A DNA stretch of 64,000 bases from Marinobacter sp. NP-4(2019) (lineage in GTDB: Bacteria; Pseudomonadota; Gammaproteobacteria; Pseudomonadales; Oleiphilaceae): positions 372,001 through 436,000 of the forward strand of contig NZ_CP034142.1 of NCBI RefSeq assembly GCF_003994855.1. The letters run 5' to 3'. Below the pieces are notes generated by a model, which worked only from the letters and a program-made list of their open reading frames with translations, did no database searches and had not been told where the DNA came from. The position numbers and the translations under genes are program-made. Below are positions 51,825-61,738 of the stretch, in pieces; the first letter of the stretch is position 1; every line of letters begins with the position of its first letter.

Positions 51825-54800
51825 GGCGCAGAAAAGGCGTGATCGGCTTTTTTGTTCATCACCGGGTTGCTGCCAACCTGGTGATGCTGGTGATGTTGCT
51901 GGGTGGGGTGCTGGCGCTGACCCGTATGAATATCCAGTTTTTCCCTACATTTGCCCTGGATATCGTCAGCGTTCGCGTGGTCTGGAGTGGCGCTTCCGCT
52001 GAAGATGTGGAGCAGGGTATTACCAACCCTCTGGAGCAACGCCTGCGCAGTGTTGATGGTCTGAAAAAGATGACGTCAACATCCGCCCAGGGGGTGTCCT
52101 CCATTACTCTGGAATTCGAGGAAAATACCAACCCTATCCAGGCCCTGGACGACGTTCGCCAGCAGGTGGACGAATTCACCAACCTGCCTGCTGAGGCGGA
52201 GGAGCCCCAGGTTACCCGGGTGGAACGTTATGAGCCGGTAGCGCGATTGCTGGTCTCTGGTGATATGGATCGCAGTGAATTACGGCAACTGGCCTACCGT
52301 TTTGAAGATGAGCTGCTGCAAAGGGGCATTGACCGGATAGCCATTCGCGGGCTGCCAGAGCAACAGATCAGTATTGATGTGCCCGTTGAACGGCTGGAAG
52401 CGCTGGGGCTGTCACTGGACCAGATTGCTGAGCGCGTTGATGCCATATCAAGGGATTTGCCCGCGGGCATGATGGCGCAACAGGACGCCACCCGCGAGTT
52501 GCGGGCAGTGGAGCAGCGCCGAAATCCCCAGGCGTTCGAGAACCTGCCCGTGCTCAGCGGTGAGCGCATTCAGCTGAATCTGGGCGATATTGCCATCATC
52601 CGGCAGGAAGCCCGGGAAAATCAGGTGACCCTGGAACAGGATGGCAAACCGGCGGTGGAACTTCAGTTGCAGCGGGCGGAAAACGGCAACTCGCTGGCGG
52701 CGGCCAAGGTTCTGGAGAACTGGCTGGCGGATACTCGGCCGTTGTTGCCGCCAACCATCGAACTGGAGGTTTACGATGAAACCTGGCAACTGCTGAACGA
52801 TCGTATCTCCCTGCTGGTGACCAACGGCCTGGGCGGTCTGGTGCTGGTGATCTGTCTGCTGTACCTGTTCCTGCCGGGCCGTGTGGCCCTGTGGGTTGCT
52901 GTTGGCATTCCGACGGCGTTCCTCGCGGCCATGGCGGTGCTCTGGCTGATTGGTGGCTCGATTAACATGATTTCCCTGTTCGCCCTGATCATGGCGTTGG
53001 GGGTCATCGTTGATGACGCCATTGTGGTTGGCGAAGACGCCGATGCCCATGCCCGCATGGGAGAGGAACCCATATACGCCTCCGAAGGGGCGGCGAAACG
53101 TATGGTCTGGCCGGTACTGGCGTCGTCCCTGACCACTGTCGCGGCTTTCATGCCCCTGCTGGTGGTTGGGGGGTGATCGGCAATATCCTTGGTGACATTC
53201 CGTTGGTGATGATCTGTGTGCTGGTCGCCTCGCTGATGGAATGTTTTGTTGTCCTGCCAGCCCATTTGCGACACGCGTTCGTTCCCCGCCGGAAGAAAAA
53301 AGTGGAAAAGGAGGCATCCGGGCCGCAACAGCCCGGCCCGATTGAGCGCTTCAGACGAGGCTTTGAGCGGCGCTTTGAACAGTTCCGGGAAGGCCGGTTT
53401 CGTCGATTCTCCCGCCACAGCCTGGAACACCGGGGCGTCACCGTTGCCGGCGCGGTTGCCCTGGCCATTGTCACCGTCGGGCTGCTGGCTGGTGGCCGGC
53501 TGGGGTTTAACTTCTTTCCGACACCGGAGCCTTCGGTTTTCTTTGCCAATGCCAGTTTTGTTGCCGGCACCGACCGGGGAACGGTGGACGACTTTCTCAG
53601 CCAGATGCAGAGGTCTCTTAATGAGACCGAAGAGGTCCTGGGTGGGGATCTCATTCTTCACGCGATCACCACCCAGGGCGCGACTCAGGGCGCAGAAGGC
53701 AGCTCCCGCAGCGGCGACGAGCTGGGATCCATGATGGTGGAACTGGTGCCATCGGACCGTCGTTCGGTGCGCAACCCCGAATTCATTACCGAGTGGCGCC
53801 GCCGGCTGGAGACACCGGCCGGACTCGACAATCTGACCATTTCCGAGCGTCAGGCAGGACCGCCGGGCCGGGATGTGAACGTTCGCCTGACCGGTGAAAA
53901 CGCGGAAAACCTGAAACGGGCCGCCGATGAACTGATCCAGGCGCTTTCGACGCTGCCAGGGGTACTGGATGTTGAGGACGATATGCCCTGGGGGCGTGAG
54001 CAGCTGATCTATCAGGTCAGCGCCTATGGCGAAGCCCTGGGGCTGACCACCGCGGATCTTGGCCGGCAACTCAGGGCTGCGTTCGATGGCCGGATTGCAC
54101 AGATCTATCAGGACGGCCGGGATGAAGTGGAAGTCCGTGTGCAGTTACCCCGGGATCAGCGCGAGCGTCTGTCGACCCTTTCGCGGATGACTGTGCGGGT
54201 TCCGGACGGGCGCTTTGTGCCGTTGACCCAGGTGATGAACCTCGATCACCGCCAGGGGTTCCAGGCCCTGCGCCACGCCGATGGGAAACTGTCGATTGAG
54301 GTGACATCGGGCCTGAATACCCGGGTCAGCACCACGGATCAGATACTGGAAAGCCTACAGTCCGAGGCGCTACCGGACATTGCCAGCCGCTACAACGTGC
54401 GCTACAGCTTTGAAGGACGGTCGGCGGACCAGCGGGAAACCATGGCCGACATGAAGACCGGCCTGGTGATTGGTCTGGGGCTGATGTACGTGGTGCTGGC
54501 GTGGGTGTTTGCCTCCTGGAGCCTGCCACTGATCGTGATGGCCATTATCCCGTTCGCGCTGGTGGGGGCTTTGCTGGGGCACTGGCTGATGGGGCTGCAA
54601 CTGACCATACTGTCACTGTTTGGTCTGTTCGGTCTGTCCGGCATTGTGGTCAATAACGCGATTATTCTCGTAGCGTTCTATAACCAGCAGCGACAGAAAG
54701 GGCTGGGAATCACCGACGCGCTCAATGAAGCTGTTGTTCAGCGGATGCGGGCGGTGATACTGACCTCGCTGACCACCATTGGTGGGCTGTTGCCTCTGAT

Positions 54801-54987
54801 GTTCGAGACGTCCCTGCAGGCACAGTTCCTGATTCCCATGGCCACCTCCATTGCCTTCGGGTTGGGGCTGTCGACATTGCTGGTACTGGTGGTTATTCCG
54901 GCACTGCTGTCCTGGCTCGAACAGTTTCGTGAGTGGCAGGCCCGGCGCCAGGGTTCCGTTGCCGAGCCCCTGAGCGCTCCTGACTGA
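51821..54987 (+). CDS. RND efflux permease, frameshifted in a G6 run
   Basis: Two adjoining frames make one RND permease. The first, 51821-53176, gives TM1, a porter region and TM4 with GVIVDDAIVVGEDADAH, and ends MPLLVVGG then TGA. The second, starting at 53173, continues VIGNILGDIPLVMICVLVAS to the end at 54987. The break falls in six G residues at 53168-53173; seven would join the frames as VVGGVIGN. Joined length is about 1055 residues, normal for the family. Either a sequencing error, a recent mutation or phase variation; as written the product is truncated mid-protein. Confidence 0.85.
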
Positions 54988-55003
54988 CCCTGACAGGAAA
55001 CAC

Positions 55004-55678
55004 ATGGTGGCATCTTTGCTTTCGGCCCGAGGCCTGAACAAACAGTTCCACAGCGGCAATCAACCGGTGTCGGTGCTCAGCAACCTTTCCCTGTCTCTGG
55101 AACAGGGTGAATCACTGGCGCTGACGGGCCGTTCCGGTTCCGGCAAAAGCACGCTGATCAGCATTCTGTGCGGCCTGGAACAACCGGATTCAGGCCGGTT
55201 GACGGTGTTGGGTGAAGCCTTTGATGGTGACGCTGGCCGTCAGACCGAAGCCCGCTGGGCGAGCCTGCGCCGGCAGCAGATCGGCGTGGTCTTCCAGGAA
55301 GCGAACCTGATGCCCGCCCTGTCGCTGCTGGACAACGTCCGCCTGCGGGTCCGGCTGGCGGGGCAGGATGAGGATGGCTGCAGGGACTGGCTCGAGCGCC
55401 TGGGTATCGGTGAACTTGCCGCCCGCTATCCGGATCAGGTGTCCGGCGGCCAACGCCAGCGCGCCGCTCTGGCCATGGTGTTTGCCATGAAGCCTGCGCT
55501 GATCCTCGCGGATGAGCCGACCGGTAGTCTCGATCGTCACACTGCTGAAGACGTCACCGGGCAGCTCTTTGATCTTCAGGCCCGTTATGGCTGCGGTCTG
55601 ATCCTGGCCACCCACGACATCGAACTGGCCACCCGATGCAATCACCACCTGGACCTCGGGCACCAGCCCGAAGCCTGA
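55004..55678 (+). CDS. ABC transporter ATP-binding protein, LolD/MacB-like
   Basis: The 224-residue ATPase has Walker A GRSGSGKST, a Q-loop VFQEANLMP, the signature VSGGQRQRAAL, Walker B LILADEP and the H-loop ATHD. It belongs to the LolD/MacB branch whose partners are FtsX-type permeases, encoded seven bases downstream. It lies 16 bases after the RND permease and is likely on the same transcript. Confidence 0.9.
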   Translation: MVASLLSARGLNKQFHSGNQPVSVLSNLSLSLEQGESLALTGRSGSGKSTLISILCGLEQPDSGRLTVLGEAFDGDAGRQTEARWASLRRQQIGVVFQEANLMPALSLLDNVRLRVRLAGQDEDGCRDWLERLGIGELAARYPDQVSGGQRQRAALAMVFAMKPALILADEPTGSLDRHTAEDVTGQLFDLQARYGCGLILATHDIELATRCNHHLDLGHQPEA

Positions 55679-55685
55679 GCCCGCC

Positions 55686-57959
55686 ATGACTGTTGCCACC
55701 GCCCTGTTCAGCCATTATCGCCGACACCCGCTGCAGCTGCTGGCGCTGGCGTTGATGATTGTGCTGGCCACCACCTTGTGGACCGGTGTCACTCATCTTA
55801 CCGAGCGCGCACGAGCCAGTTTCGTCCAGAGTGAGCAGGCCATAGCCGGCCAGCAACAGCTGGTGCGGAAGGATGGGCGGGAGGTATCCGTACAGGATTT
55901 TGCCTATCTGCGGCGTCAGGGGCTCTGTGTGATGCCCTGGCTGGAGGTTCAGCGGCCACCGCCGGAAGGTCGTGTAATTGGTGTGGACCCGTTCGCCAGC
56001 GCCTGCTTCGGGAACGATGCGCCCGGCCAGGCCCGGGAGGATGCGCTGAACGGGGAGCCTTTCCTGGATATTGCTGAGGCGGCGGACATGGTTGAGCGGG
56101 GAAGCCCGGGCGAACTGTCGCTTCTGGTGCCGGTCAACGTCGCTGCCGGAGATCTTCCTCCTGGCTACAGTGTGAACGAGTTTTCCCTCGGACCGACCAC
56201 GGGTGAACTCGGGGAGAGCTTCCTGTTGAATCTGGATGCCCTGGGGGTGCTGGTGCTGCTGATTACTGTGCTTCTGGTGCGTAGTGTGTATCAGTTGGGG
56301 GTGGTGCAACGCCGCGAGAGTTTCGCGTTGTTGCGTCGTTTTGGTGTGCCCGCCACCCGGGTTCAGGCCCTGTTGCTGGCCGAGATGATCGGGCTGGCGT
56401 TTATCTGTGTGCTCCCTGGAATCTGGCTGGGGCGGTGGCTGGCGGGGTTGTTGGGTGGTGGTTTTGGTCAGGTCCTGGAAAACCTGTTCGATGCGCCCCT
56501 GTACGCGGTGGATGATGGTGGCTTTACGATGCCCGCGCTGGTGATGGGGGCCGTAGTCTTGTTGGCCTGCTTTACCGATAAGCGAGTGTTGAAACGGCTG
56601 CCCGGGGTGACGGGAAGCGTAGCGGTCTCGTGGTTCGGTGTGCCTGTTCTTGGGCTGGGCCTGGCCGTGGTAGCCTGGCCGTTTAATCTTGCCTGGCTGT
56701 TTGTGGGTGTTGCCCTGGTGTTCGTGGCCGTGGGGCTGCTGACGCCACGACTTCTCTCAGGTGTCGCGCAATGGGGGGTCGAGGGTGCGGACGCCATAGG
56801 ACGATGGCAGCGACGGGAACTGGCGGTGTTGTTCCGCCGTCTGGCTCTGCCGGTGGTGGCGCTGCAATTTGCGGTTGCCATGGTGCTGGCGATTCAGGCA
56901 CTGGTGACGACTTTCGAGGACACCTTCGAGCGTTGGCTGGCCCAGCGTCTGCAAGCGGGGTTCTATGTGGAGGTGCCCACGCAAGCTGCGGCGGAGGATG
57001 GGGTTCGCTACCTTGAAAGCCTGTCAGGGGTGGGGGACTGGCATCTCGTTCGGCGTGGTACCACAGAGGTGGTGCGGGAAACGACGGGTGACCGCGGCCT
57101 CTCGTCAGTGCCAGCGGACGTGTTCTCTATTTCTCCGATTGGACCGTTGGTTATGGGCTGGACCTTGCTCGATGCGGCGCCGGATGCCTGGGAAAAGCTG
57201 GCAGCCGGTCAGGGAGTAATGGTGAATGAACAGCTGGCGCGACGTCAGGGGTATGGGCCCGCTGATCCAATCAGATTCACCCTCGGCGAGCAAACCCTGG
57301 AACTCCCGGTGGTTGGTGTGTATGCGGATTATGGTAGACCTGAGGGGGAGATCCTGGTTGCCGGTCAGATCCTGCCGGAGACATTCACCGCCCGCTTTCA
57401 AAGTCTTTCCCTGAACCCGGGCAGGCTGACCATGGCGGAGATCGAGCAGGGCCTGGCGGCCGTCTGGAACAACGATCATCTCACGGTCCGGGATAACGCC
57501 AGTATCCGGTCCCTGGCCTCTGGGGTATTTGACCAGACCTTCCTGATTACCCGTGCCATTACCGTGCTGACGTTGGTGCTGGCGGGAACGTCGTTGCTGA
57601 TCATGGGATGGGTGTTCTTCACCACCCGGGCCTGGTACTACCGCTTGTTGTTTATTTGGGGGCTCTCCAGTAGAGAAGTGGCTGGCCAGCTCCGGTGGCT
57701 GGCCCTGTCGCTGACCGGCGCGGTTGCTGTGGCGGCCCTGCCATTGGGCCTATGGCTGACGTGGGTGTTGGTCAGCCGCATCAATCCACTGGCGTTTGGC
57801 TGGTCCCTGCCCATGACCGTGTATCCGGGATTCTGGCTGGAAATGTTGGTGCTGTGCCTGATGATTGGCCTGGCGATCGCGCTATTGATGCGCAGACAAC
57901 TCGGGGCCGGGGTTCCTGCTCCAGCCATGGCCAACGTCACTGGTGGAGGTGAGCGATGA
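55686..57959 (+). CDS. FtsX-like ABC permease, duplicated
   Basis: The 757-residue membrane protein shows two FtsX-type halves: an N-terminal segment and periplasmic loop, then VLVLLITVLLVRSVYQLGVV with following helices (about residues 190-380), and a second half from about LALPVVALQFAVAMVLAI to the C-terminus. It pairs with the LolD-like ATPase to form a type VII (MacB-like) ABC system that works on periplasmic substrates rather than transporting through a pore. It overlaps the AttH gene by four bases. Confidence 0.85.
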   Translation: MTVATALFSHYRRHPLQLLALALMIVLATTLWTGVTHLTERARASFVQSEQAIAGQQQLVRKDGREVSVQDFAYLRRQGLCVMPWLEVQRPPPEGRVIGVDPFASACFGNDAPGQAREDALNGEPFLDIAEAADMVERGSPGELSLLVPVNVAAGDLPPGYSVNEFSLGPTTGELGESFLLNLDALGVLVLLITVLLVRSVYQLGVVQRRESFALLRRFGVPATRVQALLLAEMIGLAFICVLPGIWLGRWLAGLLGGGFGQVLENLFDAPLYAVDDGGFTMPALVMGAVVLLACFTDKRVLKRLPGVTGSVAVSWFGVPVLGLGLAVVAWPFNLAWLFVGVALVFVAVGLLTPRLLSGVAQWGVEGADAIGRWQRRELAVLFRRLALPVVALQFAVAMVLAIQALVTTFEDTFERWLAQRLQAGFYVEVPTQAAAEDGVRYLESLSGVGDWHLVRRGTTEVVRETTGDRGLSSVPADVFSISPIGPLVMGWTLLDAAPDAWEKLAAGQGVMVNEQLARRQGYGPADPIRFTLGEQTLELPVVGVYADYGRPEGEILVAGQILPETFTARFQSLSLNPGRLTMAEIEQGLAAVWNNDHLTVRDNASIRSLASGVFDQTFLITRAITVLTLVLAGTSLLIMGWVFFTTRAWYYRLLFIWGLSSREVAGQLRWLALSLTGAVAVAALPLGLWLTWVLVSRINPLAFGWSLPMTVYPGFWLEMLVLCLMIGLAIALLMRRQLGAGVPAPAMANVTGGGER

Positions 57960-59047
57960 CGCAAAGTTCTCAATCGCTTCGATGGGCGGCGCTTGCGTTT
58001 ACCCTTACCCTGACGGCCTGCTCGGAAACGCCGGAATCCACCGGGTTTGCCGGCCTGGCTGAACAAGTGGATGAGAAAACCTTTGCCCAGCCGGCGCCGG
58101 GAGATCGGTTGCGGTTTCCTGAGGATTTCGGGCCCCACCCGCGACACCGCATTGAGTGGTGGTACCTGACCGCCAATCTCACCACCGATCAGGGCGACCC
58201 GCTGGGTCTGCAATGGACCCAGTTCCGCCAGGCCATGGTCGCCCGCGATCCCGATGGACCCGCGCCCGAAGCGGATAGTTGGCCTTTGGAGGCGGCCTGG
58301 ATGGCCCATGCGGCAGTGTCCTTCAGGGGGCAACACCGGTTTGCCGAAAAACTGGCCCGGGGTGATATCGGGCAGGCGGGTGCGATGGCTGATCCCTTTG
58401 AGGTCTGGCACGACGACTGGCATTTGCAGGTGGCGGATGATGGCCACTGGCGGCTGCAGGTCAGCGGTGAGGGCTGGTCCTATGATCTGCAAGTGGCGGT
58501 TACTGGAGAGCCGGTCGCCCATGGCGATCATGGCTTCAGCCCCAAATCCGCCAGTGGCGAGGGTTCCATGTACTTCAGCCTGGTGGATCTGGCCATTGAA
58601 GGAGAGGTAATGCTCGACGGTGAAACGTTTGGAGTCTCGGGGCACGGCTGGTTCGACCGGGAATGGAGCAGCCAGTTTCTGAAAGCCGGCCAACAGGGCT
58701 GGGACTGGTTTGCGTTGCACCTGGAGTCCGGGGACAAGCTGATGATGTTCCGCTTGCGCGAAGCAGGCGGGGATTTCCTCTCTGGGACGTGGGTGACGCC
58801 GGAGCGGGAAGTCATTCCGTTAGGGGCGGATGCGATGACGCTGGAGATGGTCGAGCAGCGCGACACCGCTGCCGGCAACGTACCGGTCCAGTGGCAAATA
58901 CACATTCCCGGTCGACAGGCCGAATTGACCGTGGCAGCGCCGCCAGGCGAATACTGGAACGACGGCTTGTTTCCCTACTGGGAAAGCCCGGTCAGCGTCA
59001 GCGGTAGCCATCGGGGCGAGGGCTACATGGAGCTGACCGGGTATTAG
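57956..59047 (+). CDS. AttH/CrtC-like lipocalin-domain lipoprotein
   Basis: The 363-residue protein has a lipoprotein-like signal with LTAC (C about residue 22), then RIEWWYLTANL, PLGLQWTQFRQAM and FGVSGHGWFDREWSSQFL, blocks of the AttH/carotenoid 1,2-hydratase lipocalin-like family. The ATPase-FtsX permease-AttH order resembles attEFGH-type clusters. Probably an exported, membrane-anchored ligand-binding protein that works with the ABC unit; an enzymatic role on carotenoids is less likely here since no carotenoid genes are near. Confidence 0.82.
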   Translation: MTQSSQSLRWAALAFTLTLTACSETPESTGFAGLAEQVDEKTFAQPAPGDRLRFPEDFGPHPRHRIEWWYLTANLTTDQGDPLGLQWTQFRQAMVARDPDGPAPEADSWPLEAAWMAHAAVSFRGQHRFAEKLARGDIGQAGAMADPFEVWHDDWHLQVADDGHWRLQVSGEGWSYDLQVAVTGEPVAHGDHGFSPKSASGEGSMYFSLVDLAIEGEVMLDGETFGVSGHGWFDREWSSQFLKAGQQGWDWFALHLESGDKLMMFRLREAGGDFLSGTWVTPEREVIPLGADAMTLEMVEQRDTAAGNVPVQWQIHIPGRQAELTVAAPPGEYWNDGLFPYWESPVSVSGSHRGEGYMELTGY

Positions 59048-59057
59048 TATTAAGGCC

Positions 59058-60266
59058 TCAGTCCATTGAGGTGGCGCCGATTTTATGGATGCTTACGTCG
59101 GCGCCGTTGAATTCTTCTTCCTGGGTCAGGCGAAGGCCGGAGATTGCGTTAATCACGCCATATACAATCAGCCCGCCAATGAAGGCCACCAGAACGCCGG
59201 CGATGGAGCCGACAATCTGGGACATGAGGCTGACGCCCCCCAGTCCACCCAGGGCTTCCTGGCCGAAGATACCGGCAGCAATGGCACCCCAGACGCCACA
59301 CACGCCGTGCAGCGGCCACACACCCAGCACATCGTCGAGACGTTCGATTTTGGCCTGGGCCCATTCGAACAGGTACACGAACACGGCTCCGGCAACACCG
59401 CCGGTCACCAGTGCACCGACCGGGTGCATCAGGTCCGAACCGGCACACACTGCCACCAGGCCGGCCAGTGGGCCGTTATGGATAAAGCCCGGGTCCTTTT
59501 TACCGACCAGCATGGCGACCAGTACGCCGCCGACCATGGCCATCAGACTGTTGACCGCCACCAGGCCGCTGATGCCGTCCAGGGTTTGTGCGGACATCAC
59601 GTTAAAGCCGAACCAGCCTACGGTCAGAATCCAGGCGCCGAGGGCCAGGAACGGGATGTTGGACGGTGCAAAGGCGACTACGCGCCCATTGCGGTAGCGT
59701 CCGTTACGGGCGCCGAGCAGCAGGACCGCGGCCAGGGCGATCCAGCCACCCACGGCGTGCACCACAACGGAGCCGGCGAAGTCATGGAAGCCTGCACCAA
59801 ACTGGGTCTCCAGCCAGGCCTGGAAGCCGTAATTACCGTTCCAGATCAGACCTTCGAAGAATGGATAAACGAAGGCCACGATCAGGCCGGAGGCAATCAA
59901 CATGGGGTAGAACTTCGCCCGCTCGGCAATGCCGCCGGAGACGATGGCGGGAATCGCGGCGGCAAAGGTCATCAGGAAGAAAAACTTGACCAGATCGTAG
60001 CCATTGGCGGCGGTCAGTTCCGAGGCGCCGGCCATGAAGTGGCTGCCGTAGGCAATGTAGTAGCCGATGAAGAAATAGGCGACGGCAGAGACACCGAAGT
60101 CGGTCATGATCTTCACCAGGGCGTTGACCTGGTTCTTGTGCCTGACGGTGCCCACTTCCAGGAAGGCAAAGCCGGCGTGCATGGCCAGCACCATAATGGC
60201 GCCGATGAGTATGAACAGCGTGTTGGCGCTTTCGGTCAGGGTATGTACTGCACTCGTGATGTCCAC
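59058..60266 (-). CDS. amtB: Ammonium transporter
   Basis: The 402-residue protein has eleven or so membrane segments and the twin pore histidines in GSVVVHAVGGW and WPLHGVCGVWG. It conducts ammonium/ammonia across the inner membrane. A GTG start at 60266 is chosen: AGGAGAG stands seven bases upstream, and the longer frame (to 60365) would run through the sigma-54 promoter at 60339-60354. Nitrogen-limited expression through NtrC is strongly suggested by the upstream sites. No glnK lies beside it, unlike the usual glnK-amtB pair. Confidence 0.93.
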   Translation of the reverse strand: MDITSAVHTLTESANTLFILIGAIMVLAMHAGFAFLEVGTVRHKNQVNALVKIMTDFGVSAVAYFFIGYYIAYGSHFMAGASELTAANGYDLVKFFFLMTFAAAIPAIVSGGIAERAKFYPMLIASGLIVAFVYPFFEGLIWNGNYGFQAWLETQFGAGFHDFAGSVVVHAVGGWIALAAVLLLGARNGRYRNGRVVAFAPSNIPFLALGAWILTVGWFGFNVMSAQTLDGISGLVAVNSLMAMVGGVLVAMLVGKKDPGFIHNGPLAGLVAVCAGSDLMHPVGALVTGGVAGAVFVYLFEWAQAKIERLDDVLGVWPLHGVCGVWGAIAAGIFGQEALGGLGGVSLMSQIVGSIAGVLVAFIGGLIVYGVINAISGLRLTQEEEFNGADVSIHKIGATSMD

Positions 60267-60338
60267 GGGTTTTCTCTCCTGATAGGTAAGGTTGCTGCCT
60301 CTTACCGGGCAGTGCGTGCATTGATGGAGTGCGTTGTT

Positions 60339-60354
60339 AGCAAGAGATGTTCCA
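60339..60354 (-). promoter_or_regulatory. Sigma-54 (-24/-12) promoter of amtB
   Basis: On the minus strand TGGAAC-ATCTC-TTGCT keeps the invariant GG and GC with correct spacing for the sigma-54 consensus TGGCAC-N5-TTGC. The expected start of transcription is near 60328, giving a leader of about 60 bases to the GTG start of amtB. Confidence 0.75.
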
Positions 60355-60431
60355 AAACAATGCAAACCAATGGAGAGAAGGGGGTTGGAGGGGGTGTTTG
60401 CCAGAGGCGAATGACAATTTTCGGGGTTTTC

Positions 60432-60446
60432 GCACTATATGGGTGC
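60432..60446. promoter_or_regulatory. NtrC enhancer site, proximal
   Basis: GCACTATATGGGTGC closely matches the NtrC consensus GCAC(C/T)-N5-GGTGC. Its centre is about 111 bases upstream of the predicted amtB start point, a usual enhancer distance. Confidence 0.7.
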
Positions 60447-60451
60447 AAAAT

Positions 60452-60865
60452 TCATTGATTTGCACCAATTTGGTCTTCCTGGTGCTCTTTCCAGGCGGCA
60501 TAGCGGTGGAGGTCTGATTCCACCAGCTTCAGGCACAGGGCCACCACGCCGGCATCATCCAGAAAGCCGATGCCGATCAGCAGATCCGGGATAACATCCA
60601 GCGGGTTCAGAACATAAATAAGAGCGCCGGCAATGGCGGCGATGCTTTTCCAGGGCACATCGCGATAACTGCCGTTCCAGTAGTCGCGGATCATGCCAAA
60701 CATCAGCCTGATGTCTGCGCTGAAGCGTTTGAGCTTACCGCTTCCTTTCACTTTCTCTTCTATGGCGCGTTGCCGGGCCAGCAGGTCTTCAAGGTCATCA
60801 CGGTGGACCTTGTCAGCTTCTGCGTTCAACTGTGTCTCTGCATTCTTCTCGGTAAAGACCGGCAT
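60452..60865 (-). CDS. YkvA/DUF1232-family protein
   Basis: The 137-residue protein contains WKSIAAIAGALIYVLNPLDVIPD and GFLDDAGVVALCL, the core of the YkvA (DUF1232) family of small membrane-associated proteins. The N-terminal part is charged and helical. Function unknown. It lies upstream of amtB on the same strand; its last codons overlap the distal NtrC site, so the amtB enhancer begins inside this gene. Confidence 0.85.
   Translation of the reverse strand: MPVFTEKNAETQLNAEADKVHRDDLEDLLARQRAIEEKVKGSGKLKRFSADIRLMFGMIRDYWNGSYRDVPWKSIAAIAGALIYVLNPLDVIPDLLIGIGFLDDAGVVALCLKLVESDLHRYAAWKEHQEDQIGANQ
60462..60476. promoter_or_regulatory. NtrC enhancer site, distal
   Basis: GCACCAATTTGGTCT matches one NtrC half-site fully and the other in part. 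It lies 30 bases from the proximal site, close to three helical turns, with its centre about 141 bases upstream of the predicted start point. Confidence 0.6.
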
Positions 60866-60898
60866 GTGTCTGATCCTGTCAGATTGAGTGTGGCCAAG

Positions 60899-61378
60899 TT
60901 ACCACCAGGCCTTGCCCCACATCTCCGGGTTGGCCCAGTTGTCCGGGTTGTTCCAGGCCCGTTTGTGGTTGTAAGTGTCGATATTGTAGGTGTAGAGCGT
61001 TGACGGTTCACCATCGCTCTCCAGTTCCGCCTGTCGGCGGAAGCCCAGGGCAATAAAGTCAGTGAAACTCCAGCCGTGATCCGGTTTGACCACCACGGCA
61101 ATCTGATGGGTGCCGTAGTTTCTCAGTTGACCCAGAAGGATCTCCCCCTGAGCCCGGGGAAGATGCTCCAGAACGTCGGTCACCAGTGCCAGGTCCTGGA
61201 TCTCGGGCAGTGGAAATGCGTCTTTGAGCGAAGTTTCTGTCAGTGTCGTTAAATGACTGTGTTTGTTGTGTAACTGCCAGTGCCTGCCCGCTTCTTCCGC
61301 CAGCACCCCGCAAACCAGCAGCGTTTGTGGTTGGGTGGTATCAATAATTCTTGCAACGGCTTGATGGGGTGTTGTCAT
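60899..61378 (-). CDS. DUF6231-like protein, possible methyltransferase fold
   Basis: The 159-residue product (from ATG at 61378) starts MTTPHQAVARIIDTTQPQTL and has LALVTDVLEHLPRAQGEILL, like the post-motif I region of SAM-dependent methyltransferases, followed by a C-terminal tail rich in W and N (NNPDNWANPEMWGKAWW). An in-frame start at 61423 is possible, but the one chosen fits better with the compact fold. I recognise it only as a conserved gammaproteobacterial protein; no substrate can be named. Confidence 0.7.
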   Translation of the reverse strand: MTTPHQAVARIIDTTQPQTLLVCGVLAEEAGRHWQLHNKHSHLTTLTETSLKDAFPLPEIQDLALVTDVLEHLPRAQGEILLGQLRNYGTHQIAVVVKPDHGWSFTDFIALGFRRQAELESDGEPSTLYTYNIDTYNHKRAWNNPDNWANPEMWGKAWW

Positions 61379-61738
61379 AAGAGGCCCAGGATACGGATGT
61401 GTGAACCAGTATCCCATTTGCAAAAGGCGCCAGGCAACAGGCCGGGGGAGTAAGTGTGGGCCGCGATTGGCCGGCTATCCGGCCTCGTTTCTATTGGCCG
61501 ATAAGGCTAATTTTCTTGTCATTAAAGGCAATATTTAAACGGGAGAAGTGGTGTTAAGGTCCTGTGATGCAATCGACATTTGACCTGGCCTTTATAGGTG
61601 TTTTCTTGAACTGGGTCCATTGACGGTTGCAAAGAAACCTGACTGTTAGTAACAAAAAGCATAACAAAACCTGTCGCGTTATAAGCGGCATATGCTCTAC
61701 GTTTAAACCATACAACAAGCCATGCGAAGGAGTTTGCC
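61379..61738. other. Intergenic region before the Tad locus
   Basis: About 360 bases lie between divergent genes and must include the promoter of the pilin operon. TTGACG at 61619 and TTGCAA at 61626 are possible -35 elements, but no convincing -10 follows at the right distance. No gene, riboswitch or repeat was recognised. Confidence 0.4.

Noticed and set aside
60267..60365. Longer AmtB start at 60365
   Set aside because: It would place the start codon upstream of, and the coding region through, the sigma-54 promoter; the GTG at 60266 has the only good ribosome binding site.
59085..60458. Antisense open frame of 457 codons opposite amtB
   Set aside because: amtB is clear on the minus strand with its own promoter and ribosome binding site; the plus frame is a shadow rich in His and Gly.
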